A stretch of DNA of 39,792 nucleotides from Lachnospiraceae bacterium (lineage in GTDB: Bacteria; Bacillota; Clostridia; Lachnospirales; Lachnospiraceae): contig JAHAYJ010000044.1 in NCBI GenBank assembly GCA_018384375.1, positions 1 through 39,792 on the forward strand. The letters run 5' to 3'. The first letter of the stretch is position 1. Each line of letters opens with the position of its first letter. This document shows, piece by piece, positions 6,728 to 15,510 of the stretch. The translations under genes were made by a program, and so were the position numbers. Below the pieces are notes generated by a model that saw only the letters and a list, made by a program, of their open reading frames with translations, was not told the DNA's origin and made no database searches.

Positions 6728-7723
6728 CTAGTCAATTACAATTCTCACATTCCCACTGTTTGCTCTCATGGAAATGTTGACCGCAGGGTCCGTTCCTACG
6801 CTTCCCTCTGCCTGATTTCCCTTCTGATTAAAGGTCAGGGCATCATCAAAATCGGTATTGATATTTCCGCTTCCGGTCTTAGCCTCAAATCGGAAGGATA
6901 AGCCTTCCGGAATCTCCAGCTTATTGTTTCCACTACCGGTTTCTATTTCAATATCGTCTGTTATATTATTGGCGACTATTTTGATATTTCCGCTTCCCGC
7001 AGTGGCACTTCCGCTTCCGCAAAACTCATCTATCGTAATATTTCCACTGCCGGCCCGGACATCAGTTACTCCTGTTATTCCTTCGCAGGTTATATTACCA
7101 CTTCCGGTCTTAATTTTGATATCGCCCGTTATTTCATTTAATCTGATATTGCCGCTTCCTGCCTGAAAACTGAGGTCTTTTGCCAGCGCTTTATCCCAAT
7201 TGATATTTCCGCTGCCGGCCTGAACCGATAAAATTCCTTCTGTATTTGCAAATTCCACATCTGATGCAATGTTACCGCTTCCACTGATTATAGAAAGCTC
7301 TTTCAGATCCGTTTCCGGGATATAAACCTCAATCCGCTCTCCCATTCCCATAAAAATGCCGAATAACACAAAATGATTGGTCTGACTTCCCCGCACAAAA
7401 ACCTCGCCGCTCTCCGTGCCGGTTACGGTTGCCTGCGCTGCAGGGTCATCACTGAACAGATATTCCTTAATTACAATTTTATCTTCCGAAGCCGGATAAA
7501 CATAGATGTTTTTGCTTCCATATTCTACTGTAAGTGCATCTACTTCAGAAGTAGGAAGCTCAATAGTGTTTCTAAGCTTTGCCTTTCCACCGACTGAAAA
7601 AGCGAAAACTCCGTTTGCGCCATTTATACTCCTTGCCCCCTTCACACTTCCGATGCTGATTAACAAAGCAAATAAAAGGATTACCACAGCACCAATCCAA
7701 AATGCCATTTTATTCTTATTCAT
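6728..7723 (-). CDS. DUF4097-type surface beta-repeat protein
   Basis: 331-residue protein with an N-terminal membrane segment (MAFWIGAVVILLFALLISIG) and an extracellular repeat domain. From about residue 160 the motif xGSGNI recurs roughly nine times at ~20-residue spacing (IISGSGNI, QAGSGNI, KTGSGNI, RANSGNV), as in DUF4097 right-handed beta-helix proteins. Start at 7723 chosen because its ATG overlaps the stop of the XRE gene (ATGAATAA) with AGGTG just upstream; a farther ATG at 7768 lies inside the XRE gene and has no good ribosome site. Function unknown. Translational coupling suggests it works with the membrane-bound regulator, perhaps in envelope sensing. Confidence 0.75.
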   Translation of the reverse strand: MNKNKMAFWIGAVVILLFALLISIGSVKGARSINGANGVFAFSVGGKAKLRNTIELPTSEVDALTVEYGSKNIYVYPASEDKIVIKEYLFSDDPAAQATVTGTESGEVFVRGSQTNHFVLFGIFMGMGERIEVYIPETDLKELSIISGSGNIASDVEFANTEGILSVQAGSGNINWDKALAKDLSFQAGSGNIRLNEITGDIKIKTGSGNITCEGITGVTDVRAGSGNITIDEFCGSGSATAGSGNIKIVANNITDDIEIETGSGNNKLEIPEGLSFRFEAKTGSGNINTDFDDALTFNQKGNQAEGSVGTDPAVNISMRANSGNVRIVID

Positions 7724-8555
7724 CTGCTTCACCTGATCCTTCTTCACGGCTTTCCTGTTCATTTTCATCCCGGTTCTGCCTTCTTCTGTGTCCCGCCTTC
7801 AAATATTCCACGAAAGAATAATAGAGCGGAATCGTCAAAAATATCACCCAGCCGGGATGCCATGCAAAATGAAAGAATCCGAGGCACAGGAAAATCAGCG
7901 TTACCAAAACCGGATAGGCAAAATGACTGGCATTTCTTTTTTCAATGGCATCCACCAGGGAATACCAGATAGGAATTAAGAAGAACAAAAGCCAGCCGGG
8001 ATGCCATGCGTTCCATACACATCCGATCACAACATAAATTACCGTGATGAGTAATCCCATCGGGAAATGTCTGTGATGAGAAAACCATTCCTTATCATAT
8101 TTTTGTCCATTGACATACACACCGTTCTTATCAATATGAACATTGTCACCTTTTTTCTTATCATCCACATGAATGCCGTCCCAGCCTACATGAACCTCAC
8201 CATTCTGGTCCTTCACATGAACACCCTGAAATCCAACGTGAACATATTCCCCTTTCTCCTGATTGCCTGAATAGACACCATCGCCCCAGGTCTCCTTTTC
8301 GCTGTAGTTACTTTCCTCTGACTGTTCATTTTCTTCCGGCATGGGGATCTCGTCCTCTGTCTTGAGCAGTTCATCTAAAGATACACCATAAAGTCTCGCC
8401 AGCAGAATCAGATTATCTGTATCCGGAGAAGCCTCAGCCCTCTCCCATTTGCTGACTGCTTGACGACTGATTCCAAGCTTTTCTGCCAGTGCTTCCTGGG
8501 ACAGATTGTGTTCCTTTCTTAAATTAACAAGTCTGTTTGCAATTTCAATATTCAT
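7716..8555 (-). CDS. Membrane-anchored XRE-family regulator with beta-repeats
   Basis: 279 residues. Residues ~5-60 form a Cro/CI-type helix-turn-helix (LSQEALAEKLGISRQAVSKW). A Glu-rich linker follows, then a segment of repeated G-[VI]-HV units (GFQGVHVKDQNG, GWDGIHVDDKK, NGVYVNG), then two membrane hairpins that duplicate each other (AWHPGWLLFFLIPIWYSLV and AWHPGWVIFLTIPLYYSFV), and a charged tail. This suggests a DNA-binding protein held at the membrane. Start at 8555 (MNIEIAN) with GAGAGGG just upstream; a GTG four codons earlier is less likely. A GCCGC/GCGGC hairpin (8572-8585) lies directly before the ribosome site. Overlaps the DUF4097 gene by 8 nt. Confidence 0.8.
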   Translation of the reverse strand: MNIEIANRLVNLRKEHNLSQEALAEKLGISRQAVSKWERAEASPDTDNLILLARLYGVSLDELLKTEDEIPMPEENEQSEESNYSEKETWGDGVYSGNQEKGEYVHVGFQGVHVKDQNGEVHVGWDGIHVDDKKKGDNVHIDKNGVYVNGQKYDKEWFSHHRHFPMGLLITVIYVVIGCVWNAWHPGWLLFFLIPIWYSLVDAIEKRNASHFAYPVLVTLIFLCLGFFHFAWHPGWVIFLTIPLYYSFVEYLKAGHRRRQNRDENEQESREEGSGEADE

Positions 8556-8742
8556 TTTCCCTCTCACTTCTGCCGCCTAAGCGGCCCTTATCCTTTTTTT
8601 ATTTTCCGCTTGTTGAAATACGGAAGATTTTCGGCCTGCCTCATGGGAACGATTTAATCAAATTTCCCTCGGTTGCACTACCAACTCTGGTTTGAAATCC
8701 GGAAACTATTGGTTGCAAACGCCGGAAAATCACCCTTTTTTC

Positions 8743-11277
8743 TTATTCTTCGCTCCTGATATAAGTAATAAACCGATTCCCGTTCTGCTCAAACCATTCT
8801 GTAGAATCATTCATTCCAACCTTATATATAGTTCCTGATTCAGGATTCATAACAACTGTATTTTTTTCATTAAAGCCTATGAGCAAAACTGCGCTTCCAT
8901 CCTGCATCATGACAAGCACAGGAATATCCCGGTTCACGTAATAGAGTACCGCATCCAGAGAGCAGCCTGTCAGATCAAGGATTTGTGCTCCTTCCAGGCT
9001 CTCCTCCAGAATGTTCAGAACAGAATCTCCTTTCTTAAGCATATATTCGGAGTTTCTGACAATGCCCTCATAGGCCAGCATGGTATCCAGACAAATTGCC
9101 AGTGAGCTTCTCTCCTCACTTTCTTTTTCTCCCTGAATCGCCATGATCTGATTCCTCAGGCTCCTGTTACCCTTTCTCCAGATATAGCCTCCGTCTTCAC
9201 CGACAACAACCCCGGAGATACTGTCTGCAAGCTTTACTGCCATTCCCACATCGGTGTAGCATGCCTCTATGCCATATTTTCCATATACATAATAGCTTTC
9301 CAGTCTCTCCTCTGCTCCTGTCAAAGTAATGTTTCTTCCGCCTTCAAACAGGACCTCTTTGGGTGTAAGATGCTTAATTGTCGCTGAATCAATATTACTC
9401 TTTAATGCAATCTGTGTCAGCTTCTCATATTTATCCACAGCAGCAATCTCAATGGTATTCTTGTTGTCAAGGGTACTCTCCGCATTCATGATCTGATCAT
9501 CGGCAGCTGCCGTGTAAATACCATCCTCTTCCTTTTTGAGCCGCTTTAAAATGATCTGATTCCCGATTACCTCTCCGGAAGAGATGTAAATACCTTCCTG
9601 CTGGTACTCCATCAGCACTCCTTCTGTTTCATTTTCGATCCGCACACAATACATGGGAAATATGATATTACCTGCATAATCCGCTACAATATCGCTTTTC
9701 CTGGCAATGCCATAAATCAGATCTTCTCCCATAAATCCGATCGGCACGATCACCTCATTGACATCTGCCTTAATACTTTTCTGATTTCCGGTCGTCAGAT
9801 TCATGAGCACCAGTTCCCGGCTGTCATATTTTCTCCCGTCCTTTTGCCATACGACCATTTTATTACTTTCAGATACCTTTATGCTCTCTTCGTCCAGGTC
9901 CTTCACAATCACTTCGTAGGTCCGATTCATTACGTTGATTGCATAGAATTGATTTTGCCATTTTAAATACAACATGCCGTTCTTATTCACGTAGGAAAGC
10001 TGATCCACCTCCTCAATCAGCAGCTCCTGTGCCTGATTGCAAGGAATATAAACCAATTCCTCCACAGTATTTACCGTACTGTCATAGAAATAGACGGATA
10101 TCCCCACCTGACCTTCGTGACGTCCTCTGTTCATATATCCGAAAACCAGAAATGTCACATTCCCGCCTTCATCCAGATTCAGAATCTTAATCTGATGCCC
10201 ATCATAAAGCGTTCTCTCATCCAGATTGTCTTTATCATAAAAGCCGAACAGCAATGCCAGTTTATTATCTGCTACATTATAGCTGAATAAGCGGTTTCCC
10301 GTCTCAAAGGCGATCACATTGCCTCCGTCACTTTCCAAAAGCGGCGTATCCCCACTGGTAATTCCCAGCAAGATCTTATTATTAGCATAAACATTTCCCT
10401 TTTGATCAAAGATCTGATCCATCGTTCTTTCGTAATCCAAAAGGTACATTCTGTCTGTGGTATAACGCACCCGGTAATATTCCTTGACTCTGTAATAAGT
10501 GGTTTCTCCTCCGTAAGGCATGGATACGTAATATTCCATTACAAAGTTTCCGGTCTGGGGGCCGAGATCCTTGATCATGATCTCCGGTTTACTCTCTCTG
10601 GTAATTTCCAGATCCCCCCAGGTTACCTGCTTAAAGCTGCTGTGAATGGTCACGCGTCCAAAATTTGTATTGTCCCCCTCTGAATTGGATTCCAGATATT
10701 TTGTCAGATCCTTTGCAGCCTCCTTATCAAAGGTTTTGTTTGAAAAATCTACAATATAATCCAGCTTATCAATCACATAATATTCTTCCGGATAGATTAC
10801 TCTGGTGTAATAGCGGATTTCTTCCCCATCTTCCAATGTCAGAAGTATTACAAGAAGATACTCCTGATTATTTTCAATCAGATCCTTCAGTCCGAAGGAG
10901 GCCTCGATTCTCTCCTCTGTCTGCTCAAATTCCTGAATGATTGTATTCTCAATAAGCCTGCTCCCATCAACACTTCTGACCTCAAAAGCAATCTCATTGA
11001 TCTCATTCCCGTAAGAATCCACGATCAGGTTGATCTTTCTGCCGGATGATAGGGGCGTGATGCTCTCCCTCATCTGGCTGGGCTCCATCGCCTCATGATA
11101 GCCATGCATTTTGTTGATTTCATGGCCTCCATAATTTACAGAGACCACCGGATAAGTGGCTTTCGCCATCTCCGTCGTCATATCCGTGTTTCCCTTATTC
11201 ATTATGCTGCTTATTACAAACAGAGCCGTAATAAATATCAGAACTACAATAGCTCCCTTAATGATTGTTTTTTTCAT
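8743..11277 (-). CDS. Large membrane-anchored protein, C-terminal degenerate C39-like peptidase domain
   Basis: 844 residues, one N-terminal membrane anchor (IIKGAIVVLIFITALFVISS), the remainder predicted outside the cell. I do not recognise the family. The middle (~300-640) has recurring strand-rich units (NRLFSYNVADNKLALLFGF, NQFYAINVMNRTYEVIV, RELVLMNLTTGNQKSIK) suggestive of a beta-propeller. The C-terminal ~150 residues resemble a papain-like C39 fold (GYIWRKGNRSLRNQI, LDLTGCSLDAVLYYVNRDIP, AVLLIGFNEKNTVVMNP), but the catalytic His position before AVLLIGF is Ser and no Cys is seen at the usual site, so proteolysis is unlikely. Ribosome site AGGAGAAGC. It follows the methyltransferase by 28 nt and is probably in the same operon. 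Confidence 0.7.
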   Translation of the reverse strand: MKKTIIKGAIVVLIFITALFVISSIMNKGNTDMTTEMAKATYPVVSVNYGGHEINKMHGYHEAMEPSQMRESITPLSSGRKINLIVDSYGNEINEIAFEVRSVDGSRLIENTIIQEFEQTEERIEASFGLKDLIENNQEYLLVILLTLEDGEEIRYYTRVIYPEEYYVIDKLDYIVDFSNKTFDKEAAKDLTKYLESNSEGDNTNFGRVTIHSSFKQVTWGDLEITRESKPEIMIKDLGPQTGNFVMEYYVSMPYGGETTYYRVKEYYRVRYTTDRMYLLDYERTMDQIFDQKGNVYANNKILLGITSGDTPLLESDGGNVIAFETGNRLFSYNVADNKLALLFGFYDKDNLDERTLYDGHQIKILNLDEGGNVTFLVFGYMNRGRHEGQVGISVYFYDSTVNTVEELVYIPCNQAQELLIEEVDQLSYVNKNGMLYLKWQNQFYAINVMNRTYEVIVKDLDEESIKVSESNKMVVWQKDGRKYDSRELVLMNLTTGNQKSIKADVNEVIVPIGFMGEDLIYGIARKSDIVADYAGNIIFPMYCVRIENETEGVLMEYQQEGIYISSGEVIGNQIILKRLKKEEDGIYTAAADDQIMNAESTLDNKNTIEIAAVDKYEKLTQIALKSNIDSATIKHLTPKEVLFEGGRNITLTGAEERLESYYVYGKYGIEACYTDVGMAVKLADSISGVVVGEDGGYIWRKGNRSLRNQIMAIQGEKESEERSSLAICLDTMLAYEGIVRNSEYMLKKGDSVLNILEESLEGAQILDLTGCSLDAVLYYVNRDIPVLVMMQDGSAVLLIGFNEKNTVVMNPESGTIYKVGMNDSTEWFEQNGNRFITYIRSEE

Positions 11278-11305
11278 GCTTCTCCTATCCGGTTCCTATC
11301 ACATA

Positions 11306-12478
11306 TTATTCCTTGAACAGTTTCTGCAGAGTGGTTTCCACATGCAATGCATCCGTAAGCTGACGAATGCCTGAATTCTTTCTGCTCGTACCGTCTCTAC
11401 CGGCATCAGTCTCTCCATCCCGCTTGACTGCTCTTATCAGTATATTCTTGGGTGTATGCTCCATATCAATAAATTCCAGGACCTGTGTATCATATCCCGC
11501 CTCTTCCAGCAAATTTGCCCGGATCCCATCTGTCAGAAGCGCTGACATTCTTTCCTTCAAAAGACCATACCGGAGCACCGGAGAAAGCAGCTCGTTTTCG
11601 ATCTGCTTATTGACCTCATGCTGACAGCAGGGCACCGTAAAGATCACCCCGGCATTCCAGTCCACTGCCTTTTTGATCGCATAATCCGTAGCAGTATCAC
11701 AGGCATGGAGAGTAACCACCATATCCACCTGATCTGCTCCCTGAAAGGTGCTGATATCTCCCTGGTAAAACTGAAGATCATCATATCCATATTGCTGTGC
11801 CAAACTGTTACACTTATCAATAACATCTGTTTTTAAATCAAGTCCTGTGATCCTTACCTCCATTCTTTTCAGCTCATGAAGATAATAATACAGGGCAAAC
11901 GTCAGATATGATTTCCCACAGCCAAAATCAATAATATGGACGGTTTCTTTTTGGGAAAGCACCGGAAGTATGTCCTCAACAAACTCTAAATAACGATTGA
12001 TTTGTTTGAATTTATTATATTTAGATTTAATTATTATACCATCTCTCGTCTGTACACCAAGGTCGATGAGAAAGGGAACAGGAACGCCCTCCTTCAAAAT
12101 ATACTGCTTGGTACGATTGTGGGACATGTCAGGCATGATGGAGGAAGCCTGTACAGCTGCCTTTTGCAACTTGATAGTCACCTTTCCCTTTTTACTTATT
12201 AGAACATGAATTCTACCATCCATGCTCTGAGCCTCCAGCTGTCTGAATTCCTCTCTCATGTAATCCAAAAGTCTTTCCAGCATTCCGTCTTTCTCATAGT
12301 TTTCATGGAACACCTGTGTTCCCCTGGAAACAGACTCCTGAAAATAAAGCTTTCCTTTGATCATGATCGGTCTGATCTTCACTTTCAATGCTCCATCTCG
12401 TTTTCTCGGATTACTGATAATTACCTGATATAATCTTTCCGACAGAAAATCTTCCAGCTTGTCTCTTAATTCTTCCAC
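11306..12478 (-). CDS. SAM-dependent methyltransferase (Methyltransf_32 type)
   Basis: 390 residues. An N-terminal ~150-residue substrate-side domain of basic beta-strands is followed by a Rossmann methyltransferase domain: motif I DFGCGKSYLTFALYYYL (~185-200), motif II GLDLKTDVIDKC, and the signature VTLHACDTATDYAI plus VPCCQHE seen in the GSTCD-like/Methyltransf_32 group. Substrate not determinable; RNA is a common guess. Starts with GTG at 12478 preceded by GAGGAAAG. The C-terminal ~30 residues are a charged tail. Probably co-transcribed with the 844-residue gene downstream. Confidence 0.82.
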   Translation of the reverse strand: MEELRDKLEDFLSERLYQVIISNPRKRDGALKVKIRPIMIKGKLYFQESVSRGTQVFHENYEKDGMLERLLDYMREEFRQLEAQSMDGRIHVLISKKGKVTIKLQKAAVQASSIMPDMSHNRTKQYILKEGVPVPFLIDLGVQTRDGIIIKSKYNKFKQINRYLEFVEDILPVLSQKETVHIIDFGCGKSYLTFALYYYLHELKRMEVRITGLDLKTDVIDKCNSLAQQYGYDDLQFYQGDISTFQGADQVDMVVTLHACDTATDYAIKKAVDWNAGVIFTVPCCQHEVNKQIENELLSPVLRYGLLKERMSALLTDGIRANLLEEAGYDTQVLEFIDMEHTPKNILIRAVKRDGETDAGRDGTSRKNSGIRQLTDALHVETTLQKLFKE

Positions 12479-12494
12479 GTTCTTTCCTCACATA

Positions 12495-12529
12495 AATATA
12501 GCCATAACTTTGCGTCATGACTATATTTT
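12495..12529 (-). terminator. Hairpin between the small protein and the methyltransferase
   Basis: AAATATAGCCAT (12495-12506) pairs with ATGACTATATTT (12518-12529) with one mismatch and an 11-nt loop. It is AT-rich with a short T-run only on the plus side, so termination is uncertain; it may be an mRNA-processing or stability element. Confidence 0.3.
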
Positions 12530-12564
12530 ACTTATTTACCTGTAAAACCACAACAAAAACTTTA

Positions 12565-12954
12565 TCAGAACCTGAGAATCCCGCGTCTGGAATTATGTCT
12601 TCTCTTATAGATCTCATAAAACAACAGGATCTGGATCAAATCCCCCAGCCACTCCCACTTTTCAGGAGAAGCCTTCTGATCCGGCTCATCTCGTTGCTCC
12701 TCCCGCTTAATTCGCTCCAAAATATCATTAGAAAGCTTATAAAGCTGCAATTTATCGGGATATTCATCATAGATCATGCTTCCCTCATAGTCAAGCTGAT
12801 CCAATATCCCTGCAATCGTCTTCTGATATTTCTTCGCCTCCGCCGGATACATCTGCTGAAGATATTCCAGATCACGGATAATGGCGTCTTCCTCCTGATA
12901 ATACATGGGAAGCGGGTATGTCATATAAAAAGGCAGAATTTTGCGTTCATACAT
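12565..12954 (-). CDS. Small conserved-looking hypothetical protein
   Basis: 129 residues, acidic and basic patches, no membrane segment. The N-terminus MTYPLPMYYQEEDAIIRDLE is rich in Tyr/Met/Pro, followed by helical charged sequence and a C-terminal Arg cluster (YKRRHNSRRG). I do not recognise a family with certainty. The tyrosine-rich start and length resemble small spore-associated proteins of Clostridia, but that is only an impression. The best ribosome site (AAGGAAG) is rather far (~12 nt) from the ATG at 12954, so the start is uncertain. It sits between the DUF4129-type gene (97-nt gap) and the methyltransferase (86-nt gap). Confidence 0.6.
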   Translation of the reverse strand: MYERKILPFYMTYPLPMYYQEEDAIIRDLEYLQQMYPAEAKKYQKTIAGILDQLDYEGSMIYDEYPDKLQLYKLSNDILERIKREEQRDEPDQKASPEKWEWLGDLIQILLFYEIYKRRHNSRRGILRF

Positions 12955-13050
12955 ATGGATAACTTCCTTATATCTTTACAGCTATCATATGCATCTTAAC
13001 GCATATCTGTTCTGTTTTGTCTGCTTTCTTTCTATCAGCCCTGCCATTCT

Positions 13051-14382
13051 TTACGCCTGCAACAGCTGTGCCAGGCGTCTTGCCTCTTTCACATCCTCAC
13101 TATGGCAGCAACCCTGTCCGTATCTTGCTTTTTCATATAATCCTGCAAAGGCTGTTGCCGCCTTCTCATTTTCCGGGAAAAGTGCCATACAACATTCTCT
13201 GGCAGTTGCCTTTTGAAAAAGCTGCTGCTTCTTTTCTCCTTCCCAGGAAGGAACGCTTTTTCGTAATGTCCTTCGGTAAATTCTTCTGATTTTTTCCTCC
13301 GGGGAAAGAAGCCTTTCCATATTCTCTAGCAGGGATGTATTGCCCTTGTGTTTCTGCTCTCTTTTCTCCTTTTTCAGATTTTCAATCAGATCCTCCTGGC
13401 TCCCGTTTTCAATCTTCCTGCTCTTCTTCTCTCTGGCAAAGCCGTCACGGATCAGTCTGACGACATTAACTACTGTCTTAAATAAAATCGTTACCAGGAT
13501 AACAACACCCGCCATATATAAGAGGATATCCACTATTTCCATGAACAGTGACTTCTCCGTCGCTGCTCCCACAATTTCCTCAAAATTTATACTGCCGCCG
13601 CCCATGTTGGCTGTGACTCCCATGTTTGTGCTTCCTTTCGGAAGAAGTGAGAAGAGAAAGGTTATCCCCTTAGCAATCATTCTGCTTATGGCCGCGCCTG
13701 CTTCATCCAGAAGTTCCCTATCTGAAATTGCTACCGTGATTGCTGTCATGATACAGATAAATCCAGAAGCAAGTCCGGCAGCCGAATAGAAAACATGATC
13801 CACCGGAATATTCTCGGTCGTCCGATTGTTTACGTCAATGTAATGCAAAAACTGCCGCAGGAAATAGTAAATGAAATAACCTGCCATAAAGCAGATAACT
13901 CCGTAAAGAAGAGGTACGCCAAGTTTCCCTTCCCCCTGGCTTGCGTCGAGCAGATAGAGCACCCAGAATCCACCAGCCGCCACAGGTGGCAGTGCCGCCT
14001 CCATTTCCGAACCACTTCCCTTCATTCTCTTGACCATGCTGACAGCAGCAAAAAAGAATGCCAGCAAAAATAGGATCAGCTTTTGTCCGATGCTTCCCTG
14101 ATAAAACACAAGAATACCAACCGGTGGCAAAAGATGAAGGAAAAGAAAGAAAATCAGATGCTTAACCTTCTCCCTGAATAAATAATTGAGAAGTGGCACC
14201 AATCCCAAAAAACAGATGCTTCTCCAGTCAATATCACTCTTTACCAAATCTGCAGTGAGTGTGACAGCAAACGCCGCTGCCAGCAGATAGTTCAGCAGTT
14301 CTGCAACGATTCCCGCTGCAATTTCAATGATTCTGTTTATTCCGGGCCTGCAGACCTCCCTGCTTGTTTTCCTGGCTCTCAT
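13051..14382 (-). CDS. Multi-spanning membrane protein of a MoxR-DUF58 operon (DUF4129-type C-terminus)
   Basis: 443 residues with about seven to eight membrane segments in the first ~310 residues and a cytoplasmic C-terminal ~130-residue domain (EEKIRRIYRRTLRKSVPSW; ARECCMALFPENEKAA) that resembles the helical DUF4129 domain of transglutaminase-operon proteins. Its ATG overlaps the DUF58 stop (ATGA, 14379-14382), so translation is coupled. No transglutaminase core is seen in this protein or its neighbours. The role is presumably in assembling or tuning a membrane or surface complex with MoxR and DUF58; the target is unknown. Confidence 0.7.
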   Translation of the reverse strand: MRARKTSREVCRPGINRIIEIAAGIVAELLNYLLAAAFAVTLTADLVKSDIDWRSICFLGLVPLLNYLFREKVKHLIFFLFLHLLPPVGILVFYQGSIGQKLILFLLAFFFAAVSMVKRMKGSGSEMEAALPPVAAGGFWVLYLLDASQGEGKLGVPLLYGVICFMAGYFIYYFLRQFLHYIDVNNRTTENIPVDHVFYSAAGLASGFICIMTAITVAISDRELLDEAGAAISRMIAKGITFLFSLLPKGSTNMGVTANMGGGSINFEEIVGAATEKSLFMEIVDILLYMAGVVILVTILFKTVVNVVRLIRDGFAREKKSRKIENGSQEDLIENLKKEKREQKHKGNTSLLENMERLLSPEEKIRRIYRRTLRKSVPSWEGEKKQQLFQKATARECCMALFPENEKAATAFAGLYEKARYGQGCCHSEDVKEARRLAQLLQA

Positions 14383-15506
14383 GAAGCTTCCTCCGCAATA
14401 TACACTATCCTGCCCTCCAGTCCTTCCTCTTCCTTCTCCTCAGAGGACTTCTTCACAGGGCAGATCCACACAAAATTTCCGTTTGTTCGTATTCCATATT
14501 CTTTCAGGATGTTCACATAATCACTGTGCCTGTCAGGGGAAAGAAAGATCGTGAAAAGTGGCTGCTTATCCTCAAACAGTTCTCTTTGAAAGCATTCTCC
14601 AAAACTTTTCATAGGCGTATCAAGATCCAGTCTTGCAAGTGCTTTGTATATGGCATCCATTCCCGCTATATGCGTCTGTTCATCGATACGAAGCTCCTGC
14701 CGTGTGAGGCAATCTTTTGCATTTGCAAGAATACTTACCCTTACCCCCTGTGACAGAAGCTCCCCGGCGAGTCCGGCACAGATACTGATACTCATTTCCA
14801 ATAGCTCTTCTCTTCTTAATATTCCGTGATCCTCCAGATTCATCAGTATCCTCACGCAACTGACAGCTGTATGTTCCCTGACATTTACTTTTAACTCATC
14901 CGTTTTCGCAGTTGCCTTCCAGTTGATCTGCTTCATCTCATCAAATGGTTCATATTCTCTGATCCCCCTGTAGGTAAAGGGATCCTTGAGAGCATGGCTT
15001 CTGACCGCCAGTTCACCATTGATTCGTCGTATTGCCGGCTCCAGCCTAGCAATCGGCAGTGCAGGTGGAATGACATACAAGGAAGCATCACTTTCCCTGC
15101 TATCCATCATTTCCTGTGAAAAGAAGAGATCTGCGCCAACCAGGTCAATTCCATGAATACCATAATATCCCCGTTTCGGGCAAAGAATCCGATGAGTTCT
15201 TGTGACGCGGTGGTACGGCATGATGGAAAACAGATCATTTCGATAGTATTGATCTGTGACATTTCCGTTTTCTCTGTCAGAAAAGATCAGATGTCTGGAG
15301 CATTGAAATTTTACTTTTAAAGAAGACAGCGGAAGCTTCTTATCATTTTCGACAACCTCAAAAAGCTTTATTTCATCTCCGGCCTGTACCATTTCCTTTT
15401 CAAAGCTGAGCTGAACCTGAACGCCTTTATTCCAGAAATGAGCATAGAGAATTCTTTGCAAAAGAAAGAAGACTCCTCCAAACAGTGCTACAAAAATAAT
15501 CACCAT
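14379..15506 (-). CDS. DUF58 domain protein
   Basis: 375 residues. One or two N-terminal membrane segments (MVIIFVALFGGVFFLLQRIL), a beta-rich exposed region, then the DUF58 core with the hallmark YRGIREYEPFDEMKQINWKATAKTDEL (about residues 185-210; I quote only its parts: IREYEPFD and INWKATAKT) and a degenerate von Willebrand-A-like C-terminal half. The start at 15506 follows the MoxR stop by 4 nt, with GAGGG of the ribosome site lying in the last MoxR codons; longer in-frame starts would overlap moxR. Works with MoxR ATPase in family precedent. Confidence 0.85.
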   Translation of the reverse strand: MVIIFVALFGGVFFLLQRILYAHFWNKGVQVQLSFEKEMVQAGDEIKLFEVVENDKKLPLSSLKVKFQCSRHLIFSDRENGNVTDQYYRNDLFSIMPYHRVTRTHRILCPKRGYYGIHGIDLVGADLFFSQEMMDSRESDASLYVIPPALPIARLEPAIRRINGELAVRSHALKDPFTYRGIREYEPFDEMKQINWKATAKTDELKVNVREHTAVSCVRILMNLEDHGILRREELLEMSISICAGLAGELLSQGVRVSILANAKDCLTRQELRIDEQTHIAGMDAIYKALARLDLDTPMKSFGECFQRELFEDKQPLFTIFLSPDRHSDYVNILKEYGIRTNGNFVWICPVKKSSEEKEEEGLEGRIVYIAEEAS

Positions 15507-15510
15507 ACTT

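Noticed and set aside
6858-7320. Periodic DNA repeats in this stretch as a tandem-repeat locus
   Set aside because: They encode the GSGN units of the DUF4097 protein and vary at codon level.
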